Assembly: GCF_900188065.1 (NCBI RefSeq)
Contig: NZ_FZNQ01000005.1
Span: 62,001 to 126,000 of the forward strand
Source: Halorubrum vacuolatum
Lineage (GTDB): Archaea; Halobacteriota; Halobacteria; Halobacteriales; Haloferacaceae
DNA length: 64,000 bases
Reading direction: 5' to 3'
Shown in pieces: positions 1 through 8,446 of this stretch. The position numbers and the translations under genes are program-made. The notes beneath the pieces are model-generated. The model made no database searches and was not told where the DNA came from. It worked only from the letters and a program-made list of their open reading frames with translations. Every line of letters starts with the position of its first letter. The first letter of the stretch is position 1.

Positions 1-2
1 CC

Positions 3-464
3 AGTTGGGGAACCTCGGGGGTGTTCGCTCGGACCTACGCCGACCTCGACCGATCGATCGAGGTCGGTCTGGCCGGCGGGCGGGTGATCGCCGTCTCGTT
101 CCCGGATGCGGTTCCCGAGGACGCGGCGGGTCGACACTCGCTGCTCGACCGGTTCGAGACGTATCTCGCGGGCGAGCCGACGACGTTCGCGGACGTCGCC
201 GTGGGCTTGACCGTGCCGACCGACCGGCGGGACGTGCTCTCGGCCCTGCGGGATATCCGGCACGGCGAGGAGGTCTCCGTGAGCCGGCTCACGCGGCTCG
301 CCGGCCTCGACCCCGATGACCCGGACGACCTCGAGACGGTGACCCGCGCGCTGCGTGACAATCCGATCCCGATCCTCGTCCCGGATCATCGCGTGCAGGG
401 CGGGCCGTACGCGACGCCCGCCGACGTGCGGAAGCGACTTCGGGCGATAGAGGGGCTTCCCTGA
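3..464 (+). CDS. MGMT/Ada C-terminal-like protein without the catalytic cysteine (5' end outside window)
   Basis: The reading frame is open from the first bases and ends at TGA 462-464. A GTG at 21 could start it, but the frame continues upstream, so I treat the 5' end as missing. The C-terminal part resembles the DNA-binding domain of O6-alkylguanine-DNA alkyltransferases: a winged-helix core followed by a segment reading NPIPILVPDHRV. In active enzymes this segment is (I/V)PCHRV with the acceptor cysteine. Here the cysteine is aspartate, so direct alkyl transfer is not expected. The protein may be an alkyltransferase-like DNA-lesion binder, as is known for ATL proteins (usually Trp at this site), or a diverged DNA-binding protein. 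Family assignment is good; function is inferred. Confidence 0.75.
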   Translation, partial: SWGTSGVFARTYADLDRSIEVGLAGGRVIAVSFPDAVPEDAAGRHSLLDRFETYLAGEPTTFADVAVGLTVPTDRRDVLSALRDIRHGEEVSVSRLTRLAGLDPDDPDDLETVTRALRDNPIPILVPDHRVQGGPYATPADVRKRLRAIEGLP

Positions 465-486
465 CTGCGGCCGAGTCCGTGACCGT

Positions 487-720
487 TCAGCGCCACTCAG
501 CTTCCGGGATACAGTCCGCCTTCCTCGCGGTTATCCAGCGGGCCGTCCGTTCGTCGGGGGCGAGGTCGGCCTCGTAAAAGGTGACCTCGATCCGTGCAGC
601 GTTCCCGTTCGTCTCCACGTCTCCCTTTGCGTCCCCCTCGACGTCGACCGTGGTGGTCGTCTGGCGGGCGATGAGCGCCGGTGGTTCCACGGGGAAGGCG
701 GGCAACGGGGACGTGGGCAT
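487..720 (-). CDS. Small haloarchaeal DUF7511-like protein
   Basis: An acidic protein of 77 residues. The C-terminal part (EVTFYEADLAPDERTARWIT...) has the look of the short haloarchaeal DUF7511 family, whose members end in a similar W-I/L-(T/S) segment. I start it at ATG 720 rather than the in-frame ATG 741, because a TTAAG box at about 745-750 on this strand would place a leaderless transcript start near 720. No catalytic motif, signal peptide or membrane segment is visible. Function is unknown. Confidence 0.55.
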   Translation of the reverse strand: MPTSPLPAFPVEPPALIARQTTTTVDVEGDAKGDVETNGNAARIEVTFYEADLAPDERTARWITARKADCIPEAEWR

Positions 721-799
721 AGTCGACCCTTGTCCCGTCATCGCTTAAGAAGGAACGGTTTCGATCCGCCCGTCCCGTGAGCGGCCCGACCCGTCGGGA

Positions 800-1618
800 T
801 CAGCGTCGAACGGGAACGCCCCGGTCCGCGAGGTACCGTTTCGTCTCCGCGATCGAGTAGTCGCCGAAGTGGAAGATCGACGCCGCGAGGCCGGCGTCGG
901 CGTTCGCCTCGGTGAAGACCTCGTACATGTGCTCGGGGCTCCCACAGCCGGATGAGGCGATGACGGGCGTCGAGACCGCCTCACAGATCGCCGTCATGAG
1001 CGGGATGTCGTAGCCGTCCTTCGTGCCGTCCATGTCGATGGAGTTGACGAACAGCTCGCCCGCCCCGCGCGACTCGGCCTCCTTCGCCCAGGCGATCGCG
1101 TCGATCCCGGTTCCCTCGCGACCGCCCTTTTTGGTACACTCGAACCAGACCTCCTCGCCGTCGGCGTCGGCCACGAAGTGTTCGCCCTCGTCGTCGTAGC
1201 GTCGGCGCGCGTCGACGGAGATGACGATACACTGGCTGCCGAAGGCGGCCGCGCCCTCCGTGATCAGTTCGGGTCGTTCGAGCGCGCCCGTCGTGATGGA
1301 GACCTTGTCGGCGCCCGCCCTGAGCGTCTCCTTGATGTCGGCTTTGGTGCGGATCCCGCCGCCGACGGTGAGCGGGATGAAACACTCGTCGGCGACCGCG
1401 TTCACGACGTCGAGCATCGTCTCGCGGCCCTCGGCGCTGGCGGTGATGTCGAGGAAGACGAACTCGTCGGCGCCCGCCTCGTTGTACTTCTTCGCCAGCT
1501 CGACCGGGTCGCCCGTGTACTCCAAGTTCTCGAAGTTGACGCCCGTGTAGACGGCGGCGTCGCCGTCGTCGTCGAGGTCGACGTCGATACACGGGATGAT
1601 GCGCTTCGTGAGTCCCAT
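800..1618 (-). CDS. hisF: Imidazole glycerol phosphate synthase cyclase subunit HisF
   Basis: A protein of 272 residues, the usual HisF length. It forms the (beta/alpha)8 cyclase half of IGP synthase. With glutaminase HisH it converts PRFAR and ammonia to imidazole glycerol phosphate and AICAR in histidine synthesis. The N-terminus (RIIPCIDVD) carries the first catalytic aspartate on strand 1. Phosphate-binding segments VGGGIR and SSGCGSPEH are present, as is the duplicated half-barrel pattern. The frame runs on upstream to 2137, but a TTAAAA box at about 1648-1653 lies 30 bp before ATG 1618, which supports a leaderless start there. It stands alone; hisH is not in view. Confidence 0.95.
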   Translation of the reverse strand: MGLTKRIIPCIDVDLDDDGDAAVYTGVNFENLEYTGDPVELAKKYNEAGADEFVFLDITASAEGRETMLDVVNAVADECFIPLTVGGGIRTKADIKETLRAGADKVSITTGALERPELITEGAAAFGSQCIVISVDARRRYDDEGEHFVADADGEEVWFECTKKGGREGTGIDAIAWAKEAESRGAGELFVNSIDMDGTKDGYDIPLMTAICEAVSTPVIASSGCGSPEHMYEVFTEANADAGLAASIFHFGDYSIAETKRYLADRGVPVRR

Positions 1619-1710
1619 TCGATACCGGGCGTTGACCACGAGTGGGGTTAAAAGGCGCGGGACGGGGCCTCGTCGTTGTCGGGACGGAAACAATAAAAGC
1701 GCAGACCCGG

Positions 1711-2019
1711 TCACCACGTCGGCGGCGAGAACCCCGCGGCCTCCATGATCGGCTTCCAGCCGCTCTGGACGGCGAGTCGCGAGACGTCCATCGCCTCCGC
1801 GACGGCCGCCTGTGAGCGCTCTTGGCCGCGGATAAGCGCGGCGGCATAGAGGCTTGCGGCGGCGGTCGCGGGCTTCGATCGCTCGAGTTCGGGCGCCTCC
1901 GAGAGGAACAGGTCGATGGCGGTCGCACACGCCTCGTCGTCGAGATCGAGCGTCCTGCAGGCGGCCTCGATCCGATCGATCCACGCCGCGTTCTCGACCC
2001 GGTCGCTCGCCCGATACAT
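1711..2019 (-). CDS. Short TFB-like protein with a single cyclin fold
   Basis: A protein of 102 residues resembling one cyclin-type repeat of archaeal TFB (TFIIB). The segments [20 protein letters not shown] and [11 protein letters not shown] match the helices of a TFB repeat. Full TFB has an N-terminal zinc ribbon, a B-finger and two repeats, all absent here apart from the one repeat. It cannot replace TFB in recruiting polymerase, but could bind TBP-DNA or modulate initiation. TATATAAAG at 2041-2049 (read on the minus strand) lies about 27 bp before ATG 2019, so the transcript is probably leaderless. The family is known in haloarchaea; its role is not established. Confidence 0.75.
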   Translation of the reverse strand: MYRASDRVENAAWIDRIEAACRTLDLDDEACATAIDLFLSEAPELERSKPATAAASLYAAALIRGQERSQAAVAEAMDVSRLAVQSGWKPIMEAAGFSPPTW

Positions 2020-2040
2020 GCCTGTTCGTTGCCCGTCGCG

Positions 2041-2049
2041 GTATATAAA
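2041..2049 (-). promoter_or_regulatory. TATA box for the TFB-like gene
   Basis: Read on the minus strand this is CTTTATATA. It sits about 27 bp upstream of ATG 2019, the usual archaeal TATA-to-start distance, implying a leaderless mRNA. Confidence 0.6.
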
Positions 2050-2123
2050 GGGTCCGTGGGTACGGATCGCCGTTCGCGGTCGTTCGGTAGGTTCTTGAGT
2101 GACTTCGTGTAACGGGATGTTGC

Positions 2124-2207
2124 GCGCGGGTAGCCAAGCCAGGAAACGGCGCAGCGCTTAGGACGCTGTCTCGTAGGAGTCCGCCGGTTCAAATCCGGTC
2201 CCGCGCA
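2124..2207 (+). tRNA. tRNA-Leu (UAG)
   Basis: An 84-nt cloverleaf. The acceptor stem pairs GCGCGGG (2124-2130) with CCCGCGC (2200-2206), with discriminator A2207. The anticodon stem CAGCG/CGCTG encloses the loop CTTAGGA, giving anticodon UAG. A long variable arm (TCTCGTAGGAGT region) is typical of class II tRNA-Leu. The T arm has GGTTCAAATCC. There is no intron and CCA is not encoded. Confidence 0.95.
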
Positions 2208-2314
2208 CTGTGTGGCTCGAACGAACGTGAGAGCCATCAGTGCGCGATGAGGATTTGAAGCAGCGAACGGAGCGAAGCGGAGTGAGTGAGGTTCAAATCC
2301 GGTCCCGCGCACTG
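2208..2314 (+). repeat. Duplicate of the tRNA-Leu 3' end with an inverted partner
   Basis: The 25 bases at 2186-2210 (T arm through discriminator and three more bases) recur exactly at 2290-2314. Between the copies, GGATTTGAA (2251-2259) is the reverse complement of TTCAAATCC inside the second copy (2292-2300), so the spacer can fold. A second imperfect hairpin (GGCTC...GAGCC) lies at about 2214-2235. A tRNA-tail duplication is the classical mark of tRNA-directed integration (attL/attR-like); here the spacer is too short to hold an element. Confidence 0.75.
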
Positions 2315-2415
2315 TTTTTTCTGAGGGCTGTGAGCGGACTCGATAGGACGGCTGTTTATAAACCAGTACGTCGTTCAACACCCGATATTATCAAAACAGA
2401 TACTTCGGTACTGGC

Positions 2416-2443
2416 AATTAATAGGGATGATCCCACAGGGATC
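2416..2443 (+). promoter_or_regulatory. htrI-sopI promoter with palindromic operator candidate
   Basis: An AATTAATAG TATA-like box (2416-2424) lies about 25-30 bp before ATG 2446. Immediately downstream and up to two bases before the start codon is a perfect palindrome, GATCCC-ACA-GGGATC (2429-2443). A protein bound there would cover the transcription start. A 7-bp inverted pair CCAGTAC/GTACTGG lies further upstream (about 2362-2368 and 2409-2415). Confidence 0.5.
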
Positions 2444-2445
2444 GT

Positions 2446-3999
2446 ATGGCACGCAGATCGGTGCTGGACAGCTATGGATTGAAACTCGGGGTCGGTTACA
2501 TCGCGACCGGCGGATTCATCGTCGCTGTCGGGTTGGTGACGGGGGACGTGAACGCGACCATCGTCGCGGCCGTGGCCGGGTTGTTGACGCTCGGCTCGAT
2601 AAACGCCGCCGAGACGATCGCCAGCGTCGTCGAGATCAACGGGCAGACGGAGCGCATCACACGCGGTGAGATCGACCGCGAGGTGACCTCGACCCGGACC
2701 GACGAGTTCGGACAACTCGCACGAACGATCGACGAGATGCGGGCGTCGCTACAGCGCCAACTCGAAGAGATGGAGGAGACGCAGGCGGAGCTCGAAACCG
2801 CCCGGAGCGAGGCGACGGAGATGGCCGACCGATACCGGGACACCGCCGAGCGCTACGGCGAGGTGATGGAGCGTGCGGCGACGGGAGACCTCACCCAGCG
2901 CGTCGTGGTCGACGACGACGATGCCGCGCTCGCGGCGGTCGGAAACTCGTTCAACCGGATGATGGACGACCTCGAGGCGACGGTCAAGACAGTGACCGAG
3001 GCCGCACAGACGATCGAGCGCGACGCCGGTGAGATGGCCGAAATGAGCAACGAAGTTCAAAAACGGGTCGCCGGCGCGGCCGGAAGCGCCTCGACGATCC
3101 GCACACGCGCGGAGGAACAACACGAGGAACTGCAGTCGATCGCCGCGGACGTCGAGACCGTCAGCGCCTCCGCCGAGGAGATCGCGGCGACGGTAGACGA
3201 CCTCTCCGCCCAGAGCGACGAGGTCGCTACGGCCAGCAGCGACGCCCGCGAATCCAGCCAGTCCGCGCTTCAGGAGATGGCGCGGGTAGAGGCCGAAGCC
3301 GAGGAGGCGGTCGAACGGGTCGAACGCCTTCAGGATGGGACGGAGGAGATCACCGAGATCGTCGACATCATCGGCGAGATCGCCGAACAGACCAACATGC
3401 TGGCGCTGAACGCCTCGATCGAGGCCGCCCGGGCGGGGGGCGACATTAACGGCAACGGCTTCAGCGTCGTCGCCGACGAGGTGAAAAGCCTCGCCGAGGA
3501 GACCCAGGCGCGGGCCAACGAGATCGGCACGATGATCGACGAGATCGCCGACCAGACGGAGGGCGTGACGGTCTCCATCCGTTCCACACAGGAGCGGATC
3601 CAGACCGGCACCGACACGGTCGAATCCACGCTGACGGACATCGAGACGATCGCGGACTCCGTCGACGAGATCACCCGATCGCTCACGGAGATCCGACGAA
3701 CCACCGCCGATCAGGCGGAGACGACACAGGACACCGCCGGCTCCGTCGATTCGATCACCGAGTTGAGTACCGAGACGGCGGACGCCGCGACCGACGCGGC
3801 GACCGAGATCCAGGAGGGTCAACAGGCCGCCGAATGGATCTCCGATTCGCTTCGGGAGTTCCGTCAGGAGACCGCCGAGGCGCTTCAAGATCACGTCGCC
3901 ACGTTTAGCGTCTCCGATGGGGCGGCGGGTACGGGAGCACCGGGCTCCGCGCTCGGGGCGACACCGGGGCCGGCCACGACGGACGGAGGTGACCCATGA
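2446..3999 (+). CDS. htrI: Sensory rhodopsin I transducer HtrI
   Basis: A protein of 517 residues that relays the light state of sensory rhodopsin I to the CheA/CheY flagellar-switch pathway. Two membrane segments lie at about residues 12-33 and 37-58 with almost no extracellular loop, which is the HtrI layout (HtrII has a large extracellular domain). A HAMP linker (about 60-115) and a long coiled coil follow. The highly conserved CheA/CheW-contact hairpin, with [18 protein letters not shown], lies at about residues 320-340. Flanking Glu/Gln-rich segments are candidate methylation sites. The N-terminus ([14 protein letters not shown]...) closely follows the Halobacterium salinarum HtrI pattern. 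The gene overlaps sopI by four bases (ATGA). Confidence 0.93.
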   Translation: MARRSVLDSYGLKLGVGYIATGGFIVAVGLVTGDVNATIVAAVAGLLTLGSINAAETIASVVEINGQTERITRGEIDREVTSTRTDEFGQLARTIDEMRASLQRQLEEMEETQAELETARSEATEMADRYRDTAERYGEVMERAATGDLTQRVVVDDDDAALAAVGNSFNRMMDDLEATVKTVTEAAQTIERDAGEMAEMSNEVQKRVAGAAGSASTIRTRAEEQHEELQSIAADVETVSASAEEIAATVDDLSAQSDEVATASSDARESSQSALQEMARVEAEAEEAVERVERLQDGTEEITEIVDIIGEIAEQTNMLALNASIEAARAGGDINGNGFSVVADEVKSLAEETQARANEIGTMIDEIADQTEGVTVSIRSTQERIQTGTDTVESTLTDIETIADSVDEITRSLTEIRRTTADQAETTQDTAGSVDSITELSTETADAATDAATEIQEGQQAAEWISDSLREFRQETAEALQDHVATFSVSDGAAGTGAPGSALGATPGPATTDGGDP

Positions 4000-4718
4000 C
4001 TGGCGCCATAACCGTCGCTTACGGGCTAGCCGCAGTCGCTTTCGTCTTCGGGGTCGGTATCACGGTCGCGCTCTATCGAAGCTTGGAGGGGTCCGAACAT
4101 CGCGGCCCGCTCGCCGCGCTCGCGATCATCCCCGCGTTCGCCGGGATCTCCTACGTCGCGATGGCACTTGAGATCGGGACCGTCACGATCAACGGGACCG
4201 AGTTCGTCGGGTTCCGCTACCTCGACTGGCTCGTCACGACGCCGCTTCTGGTCGGGTTCGTCGGGTACGTCGCGGGCGCGTCCCGTCGGGCTATCGCCGG
4301 CGTGATGATCGTCGACGCGCTGATGATCGCCTTCGGTGCCGCGGCGGTCATCGCCGACGGGACGTTGAAGTGGGCGTTCTTCGCCGTCTCCGGGGCCTTC
4401 CACCTCGGCCTGTTCGCCTACCTCTATCTGGTGTTCCCGCGGTCGGTGCCGGACGACCCGATGCGCCGTGGGCTCTTCTCGCTGCTTAAAAACCACATCG
4501 GGCTGTTGTGGCTGGCGTACCCCTTCGTCTGGCTGATGGGTCCGGAGGGACTCGCCTTCGCCAGCGTCGTCGGAATCGCGATGACGTACGCGTTCCTCGA
4601 CGTGTTGGCGAAACTCCCGTACGTCTACTTCTTTTACGCCCGTCGGGAGACGTTCGCCGACATCAACGTCGCCGAGACGACCCGTCGGGAGGTCGAGGTC
4701 CCCACCCCGGCCGACTGA
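3996..4718 (+). CDS. sopI: Sensory rhodopsin I
   Basis: A protein of 240 residues with seven membrane helices; a retinal photoreceptor. In the known family SRI gives attractant responses to orange light and repellent responses to near-UV two-photon excitation. The retinal-binding lysine is K206 ([14 protein letters not shown]). The Schiff-base counterion region is [13 protein letters not shown] with D77. The proton-donor position of pumps (Asp96 in bacteriorhodopsin) is phenylalanine, consistent with a sensor. H167 ([14 protein letters not shown]) corresponds to the SRI-specific His166. The segment GTLKWAFF and the whole C-terminal half follow H. salinarum SRI closely, separating it from SRII. 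It is translationally coupled to htrI through an ATGA overlap. Confidence 0.95.
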   Translation: MTGAITVAYGLAAVAFVFGVGITVALYRSLEGSEHRGPLAALAIIPAFAGISYVAMALEIGTVTINGTEFVGFRYLDWLVTTPLLVGFVGYVAGASRRAIAGVMIVDALMIAFGAAAVIADGTLKWAFFAVSGAFHLGLFAYLYLVFPRSVPDDPMRRGLFSLLKNHIGLLWLAYPFVWLMGPEGLAFASVVGIAMTYAFLDVLAKLPYVYFFYARRETFADINVAETTRREVEVPTPAD

Positions 4719-4905
4719 CGGGACCAAAAACCGGATCTCGGCTAACTGACCGGTCTTATCCCGCGCCGGGGTTTCATTTATTCGTGGACCGTGTCCCAAG
4801 AAGATATTTTATAAAGGGTAGCCAGAATTAATTACGTTATCCGATCGTGTTCTCAGATGTCGTTTCACGATAGTCTCAAGCGTATCGATACGATATCGGC
4901 TGTAG
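4719..4905. promoter_or_regulatory. Intergenic region with TATA box and CGTATCGATACG palindrome
   Basis: TTTTATAAA at 4807-4815 is a strong TATA candidate about 90 bp before the next gene. A perfect 12-bp palindrome CGTATCGATACG (4881-4892) lies 13 bp before ATG 4906 and could be an operator for the oxyanion transporter. Confidence 0.35.
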
Positions 4906-6006
4906 ATGGGGATTTTTGGCGATCTTCGTGATGACGGTCGCCTTCGATTCGGCGCGGGGGAGATCACGGGTGCGATAGGTGATTCGATTACGGTCCTCCC
5001 GCTTATCATCGCGTTGGCGCTGCTCACCGACATCTCGCTGCCGCACGTGCTTTTCGCCTTCGGGGTCTTTCAGATCGTCTGGGGGATTAAATACGGGTTG
5101 CCTATCTCGGTGGAGCCGATGAAGGCGCTGGCGGCGCTCGCCATCGCCGGCGTCCTGACGTACGCCGAACTGGCGCTTGCGGGGCTGATACTCGCCGGCG
5201 TCCTCCTCACGATCGGCCTCACCGGGACGCTCGCGACCGTCGAACGGTGGATCGGGGAGCCGGTCATCCGCGGCGTCCAACTCGCGGTCGGGTTGTTGCT
5301 CTTCGAGACGGGGCTCCAACTCGCGCAAGCGGACGTGTTTCTCGCCGGCCTCGGCGTCGGGGTCGCCCTCGGCGTCATCCTCCTCGGATATAAAGCTGCG
5401 AGCGCGATCGTCGTCCTCGCCGTCGGCGGCGTGATCGCCGTGGCGACCGCGGGCCTCCCGACGCCACAGTGGCCCGGGCTGCCGCCAACCCCGCCGATAG
5501 GCGATGCGTTCACGCGGGGGATGGCCGGTGGCGTGGCCGCCCAGTTGGCGATGACGATCGGCAACGCCGCGCTGGCGACCTCGCTGCTGTTCGCCGATCT
5601 GTTCAAACGGAACGTCTCCCCCGATGAGCTGTCGACGAGCATGGGCGTGACCAACCTGTTCGCCATCCCGGCGGGCGGGATCCCGATGTGTCACGGCTGT
5701 GATGGCGTCGCGGGGAAGTACGAGTTCGGGGCACGAACCGGCGGCGCGAACGTCGTGATCGGCGGCGCCTATCTCGCCGCGGCGTTCTTCGCGACGACGG
5801 CGTTGCTGGGGGCGTTTCCGCTGGCGATGCTTGGGGTGTTGCTCGCGATCGTTTCGGTCTCGCTCGCCTCACACGTCCGCAACTCGTCGAACCTGTGGCT
5901 CTCGGTGGGCGTCGGGCTCCTGTCGCTGATCACGAACCTCGGGCTGGCATTCGTCCTCGGCGTTCTCGTCCATCTCGCGCTGGAACGGGGCGCACGCGGC
6001 GTGTAA
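4906..6006 (+). CDS. MOT1-family sulfate/molybdate transporter
   Basis: A protein of 366 residues that is almost entirely hydrophobic, with about ten to eleven membrane segments. It matches the MOT1 branch of the SulP-like superfamily. The first repeat has [16 protein letters not shown] and the second has [21 protein letters not shown], the two signature blocks of MOT1 molybdate transporters. There is no STAS domain, as expected for MOT1. It probably imports molybdate or sulfate across the cytoplasmic membrane; the sequence does not decide which. The last codons and the stop codon belong to a 25-bp tandem repeat that continues downstream. No molybdenum-cofactor genes are adjacent. Confidence 0.85.
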   Translation: MGIFGDLRDDGRLRFGAGEITGAIGDSITVLPLIIALALLTDISLPHVLFAFGVFQIVWGIKYGLPISVEPMKALAALAIAGVLTYAELALAGLILAGVLLTIGLTGTLATVERWIGEPVIRGVQLAVGLLLFETGLQLAQADVFLAGLGVGVALGVILLGYKAASAIVVLAVGGVIAVATAGLPTPQWPGLPPTPPIGDAFTRGMAGGVAAQLAMTIGNAALATSLLFADLFKRNVSPDELSTSMGVTNLFAIPAGGIPMCHGCDGVAGKYEFGARTGGANVVIGGAYLAAAFFATTALLGAFPLAMLGVLLAIVSVSLASHVRNSSNLWLSVGVGLLSLITNLGLAFVLGVLVHLALERGARGV

Positions 6007-6060
6007 CGATCAGGGCGCACGCGGCGTGTAACGATCGGGGCGCACGGCGTGTACCGATCG
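5988..6060 (+). repeat. 25-bp tandem repeat (three copies) spanning the stop codon of the MOT1 gene
   Basis: Copies lie at 5988-6012, 6013-6037 and 6038-6060. The first two differ only in the last base and both contain the in-frame GTGTAA; the third is 23 bp and has lost the stop. The first copy encodes the protein C-terminus, so the downstream copies are noncoding duplicates of the gene end. Confidence 0.85.
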
Positions 6061-6131
6061 GGATCCGTCGCGCACCGTCAGGGGTTGACCCGAAGGGCAC
6101 ACCTAAGTGATGGGTCATACAACGAAGGGCC

Positions 6132-7178
6132 ATGCCGCCGAGCGTACTCATGTTGGGATGGGGGTATCCGCCGAACGTCACCGGCGGGCTGGACGTTCAC
6201 GTCGGGGAGCTGTTCTCCGGGCTCCGGGACGACCTCGACGTCGACGCGAAACTGATCCTGCCGGCCGAGCTCGCCCCACCGGACGAGCCGGGCGTCGAGG
6301 GCGTCGAGACCGGCGAGGGCGACATCGCCACACGAGTCAATCGACTGAGCGATCGCTTCGCCGAACTCGCTCCCGACTACGACATCGTCCACACCCACGA
6401 CTGGTTCGGGTATACGCCCGGACGAAACGCCGCCCGCGCGAGCGACGCCACCTGGGTCTCGTCGTTCCACTCGCTCGCGAGCGACCGCAACATCGACCCG
6501 CCACAGCGCGAGGTCGAGACGGAGCGCCGGCTCGCGAACGCCGCCGACTGCAACATCGCGGTCAGCCAGATCACCCGTGGGGATATCCAAGAACTGTACG
6601 GAGCCGACTCCCGCGTCGTTTATAACGGGTTCTCCACGCCACAGTTCACGGGCAAGGACGTCCGCGCGGAGCACGGGATCGACGGCGAGATGCTCTTTTT
6701 CGTCGGCAGACACACGGACCAGAAGGGGATCTCGCACCTGCTGTATGCGATGCGGAAGCTCCGACGCGAGGACGTGACGCTCGTCGTCGGCGGCTCGGGC
6801 CACCAGACCGAGCAGCTGAAGCGGTTCGTCGAGCTCACCGACGTGGAAGACGATGTCGAGTTCGTCGGCTACATTCCCGAGGAGGGGCTCGGCGATTACT
6901 ACGGCGCCTCCGACGCGTTCGTCTCGCCGTCGCTCGCGGAGCCGTTCGGGATCACGATCACCGAGGCGCTGGAGGCGGGCACGCAGGTCGTCTCGACGCC
7001 TTGCGGGGCCGCGGAGATCCTTCCGGAGGGCTGTCTCGTCGAGGTGATCCCCGACTCGGAATCGATCGTGAACGGGCTCGACGAGGCGCTCGACCGCGAG
7101 AAGCCACCGACCTACGAGCGGCGCAACTGGTCGGCGGTCGCCGAGGACACCCTCGCGGTCTACGAGGACGTCGCCTGA
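6132..7178 (+). CDS. GT4-family glycosyltransferase (GT-B fold)
   Basis: A protein of 348 residues with the glycogen-synthase-like start LMLGWGYPPNVTGGLDVHVGEL, where the GGL loop binds nucleotide-sugar phosphate. The C-terminal domain has the retaining GT4 E-x7-E signature in AEPFGITITEALE, followed by STPCGAAEI. It transfers a sugar from an activated donor; whether the product is a polysaccharide, a glycolipid or a compatible solute is not shown. Cytoplasmic, with no signal or membrane segment. A CCTAAG box lies about 30 bp before ATG 6132. It stands alone between the transporter and cetZ. Confidence 0.85.
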   Translation: MPPSVLMLGWGYPPNVTGGLDVHVGELFSGLRDDLDVDAKLILPAELAPPDEPGVEGVETGEGDIATRVNRLSDRFAELAPDYDIVHTHDWFGYTPGRNAARASDATWVSSFHSLASDRNIDPPQREVETERRLANAADCNIAVSQITRGDIQELYGADSRVVYNGFSTPQFTGKDVRAEHGIDGEMLFFVGRHTDQKGISHLLYAMRKLRREDVTLVVGGSGHQTEQLKRFVELTDVEDDVEFVGYIPEEGLGDYYGASDAFVSPSLAEPFGITITEALEAGTQVVSTPCGAAEILPEGCLVEVIPDSESIVNGLDEALDREKPPTYERRNWSAVAEDTLAVYEDVA

Positions 7179-7258
7179 GGCGGGTCGGTTTTTCCGGCGG
7201 GTCCGCGGACACGCCCAGTCACCGAAGAGCTAAATCACGTCCGCCGAGAGCGACCCGT

Positions 7259-8386
7259 ATGCGCGTTCACGTCATCGGACTCGGCGGGGCCGGCTGTCGG
7301 ATCGCAGATCGGTTCGCGGCCGAGCACGACGACGATCCATTCTTGAGTGGGATCAACGCCTTCGACACCCATCAGGCGACCTTGGACGCCCTCGATCACC
7401 TCGATACGGAACGGCGGTATCGCTTCGGCGACGCGGCCGGCGGCGATGGCCTCGACGGCGACCTCCACGCCGGTCGGCGGCTCGGCGAGGCACACGCGGG
7501 CGAGTTGAGCCGGGCCATCGACGCCCAGCGACCCTCCCGGGTGGAGGCGTTCGTCCTCGTCGTCGGCCTCGGCGGCGCGGCCGGCGGGGGCGTCGCCCCA
7601 GCACTCGTCGATGAACTCGCGAGACTGCACGACGCCGCGGTCTATGCGGTCGCCGTGCTGCCGGCGACCCGCGAGACGGAACCGCGATCGGTCGGTCCGG
7701 GGCGACGGGAGGAACGCCCGCCGCGACGACCGCTTGCGATGCGCAACGCGGCACGAACGCTCTCGGCGCTCGAATCGCGCGTCGATGCGGTCTTTCCGTT
7801 CGACAACGAGGCGTGGCTCCGACGCCAGGAGACGATCCCCGAGGCGGCGTCGCGGCTGAACGACGTCGTCGTGACGCGGTTCGCCGCGCTGTTCGGCGCC
7901 GGCGAGACGCCCGACGGGGTATCGACGCCGCAACAGGTACTTGATGCGAGCGACGTGGCACGCATCGTCGGGAGCGAGGGACAGATCGCCGCGATCGGCT
8001 ACGCCGACCAGCCCGTAGAGACCGGTGGCGGCTCGCGGTTCGGGCTGGGATTCCTCGGTGGATCACGATCGGAGTCGGTCGATGCGAGCACGGCCGTCTC
8101 GGCGATCGAGACGGTCATCCGCAAGGCTGCCCGGGGCAAGGGAACGACAGAGGTACCGGAGGGTCGTGCGGATCGAACGCTCCTCGTCGTCGGTGGACCG
8201 CCGGCGTGGCTCAACCGGGAGGCGATAGCCGACGGCCGACGGTGGCTTGCCTCGGAGGCCGGTTCGGATGCGCTGTTGAGCGGCGACGCGCCCGTCCCGG
8301 ACGGGGACCGGGTGTTCGCGGTGGTGGTCCGGTCCAGCATCGACGAATCGGACCGGATCGCGACGCTCAGGGCGTCGATCGAGTGA
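7259..8386 (+). CDS. CetZ-type tubulin/FtsZ superfamily protein with altered GTP signature
   Basis: A protein of 375 residues of the haloarchaeal CetZ group, tubulin-like proteins that affect cell shape. The start MRVHVIGLGGAGCRIADR is the first nucleotide-binding loop. FPFDNEAW, RFAALFGAGE and the C-terminal LLVVGGPPAWLNREAI blocks are CetZ-like. The usual tubulin signature GGGTGSG reads GGAAGGG here: Thr and Ser are lost, so GTP binding or hydrolysis may be weakened. The open frame begins at 7001 inside the previous gene, but ATG 7259 follows a CTAAAT box at about 7230 and matches the family start. Confidence 0.85.
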   Translation: MRVHVIGLGGAGCRIADRFAAEHDDDPFLSGINAFDTHQATLDALDHLDTERRYRFGDAAGGDGLDGDLHAGRRLGEAHAGELSRAIDAQRPSRVEAFVLVVGLGGAAGGGVAPALVDELARLHDAAVYAVAVLPATRETEPRSVGPGRREERPPRRPLAMRNAARTLSALESRVDAVFPFDNEAWLRRQETIPEAASRLNDVVVTRFAALFGAGETPDGVSTPQQVLDASDVARIVGSEGQIAAIGYADQPVETGGGSRFGLGFLGGSRSESVDASTAVSAIETVIRKAARGKGTTEVPEGRADRTLLVVGGPPAWLNREAIADGRRWLASEAGSDALLSGDAPVPDGDRVFAVVVRSSIDESDRIATLRASIE

Positions 8387-8446
8387 GTTCGTTCCGCCCG
8401 CTCGTGGCGGCCAAGGCTTAATCTCTCCGGGTACAAATATCGCCGT

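Noticed and set aside
2290-2314. Second tRNA gene downstream of tRNA-Leu
   Set aside because: Only the T arm and acceptor 3' strand are copied; no D arm or anticodon arm.
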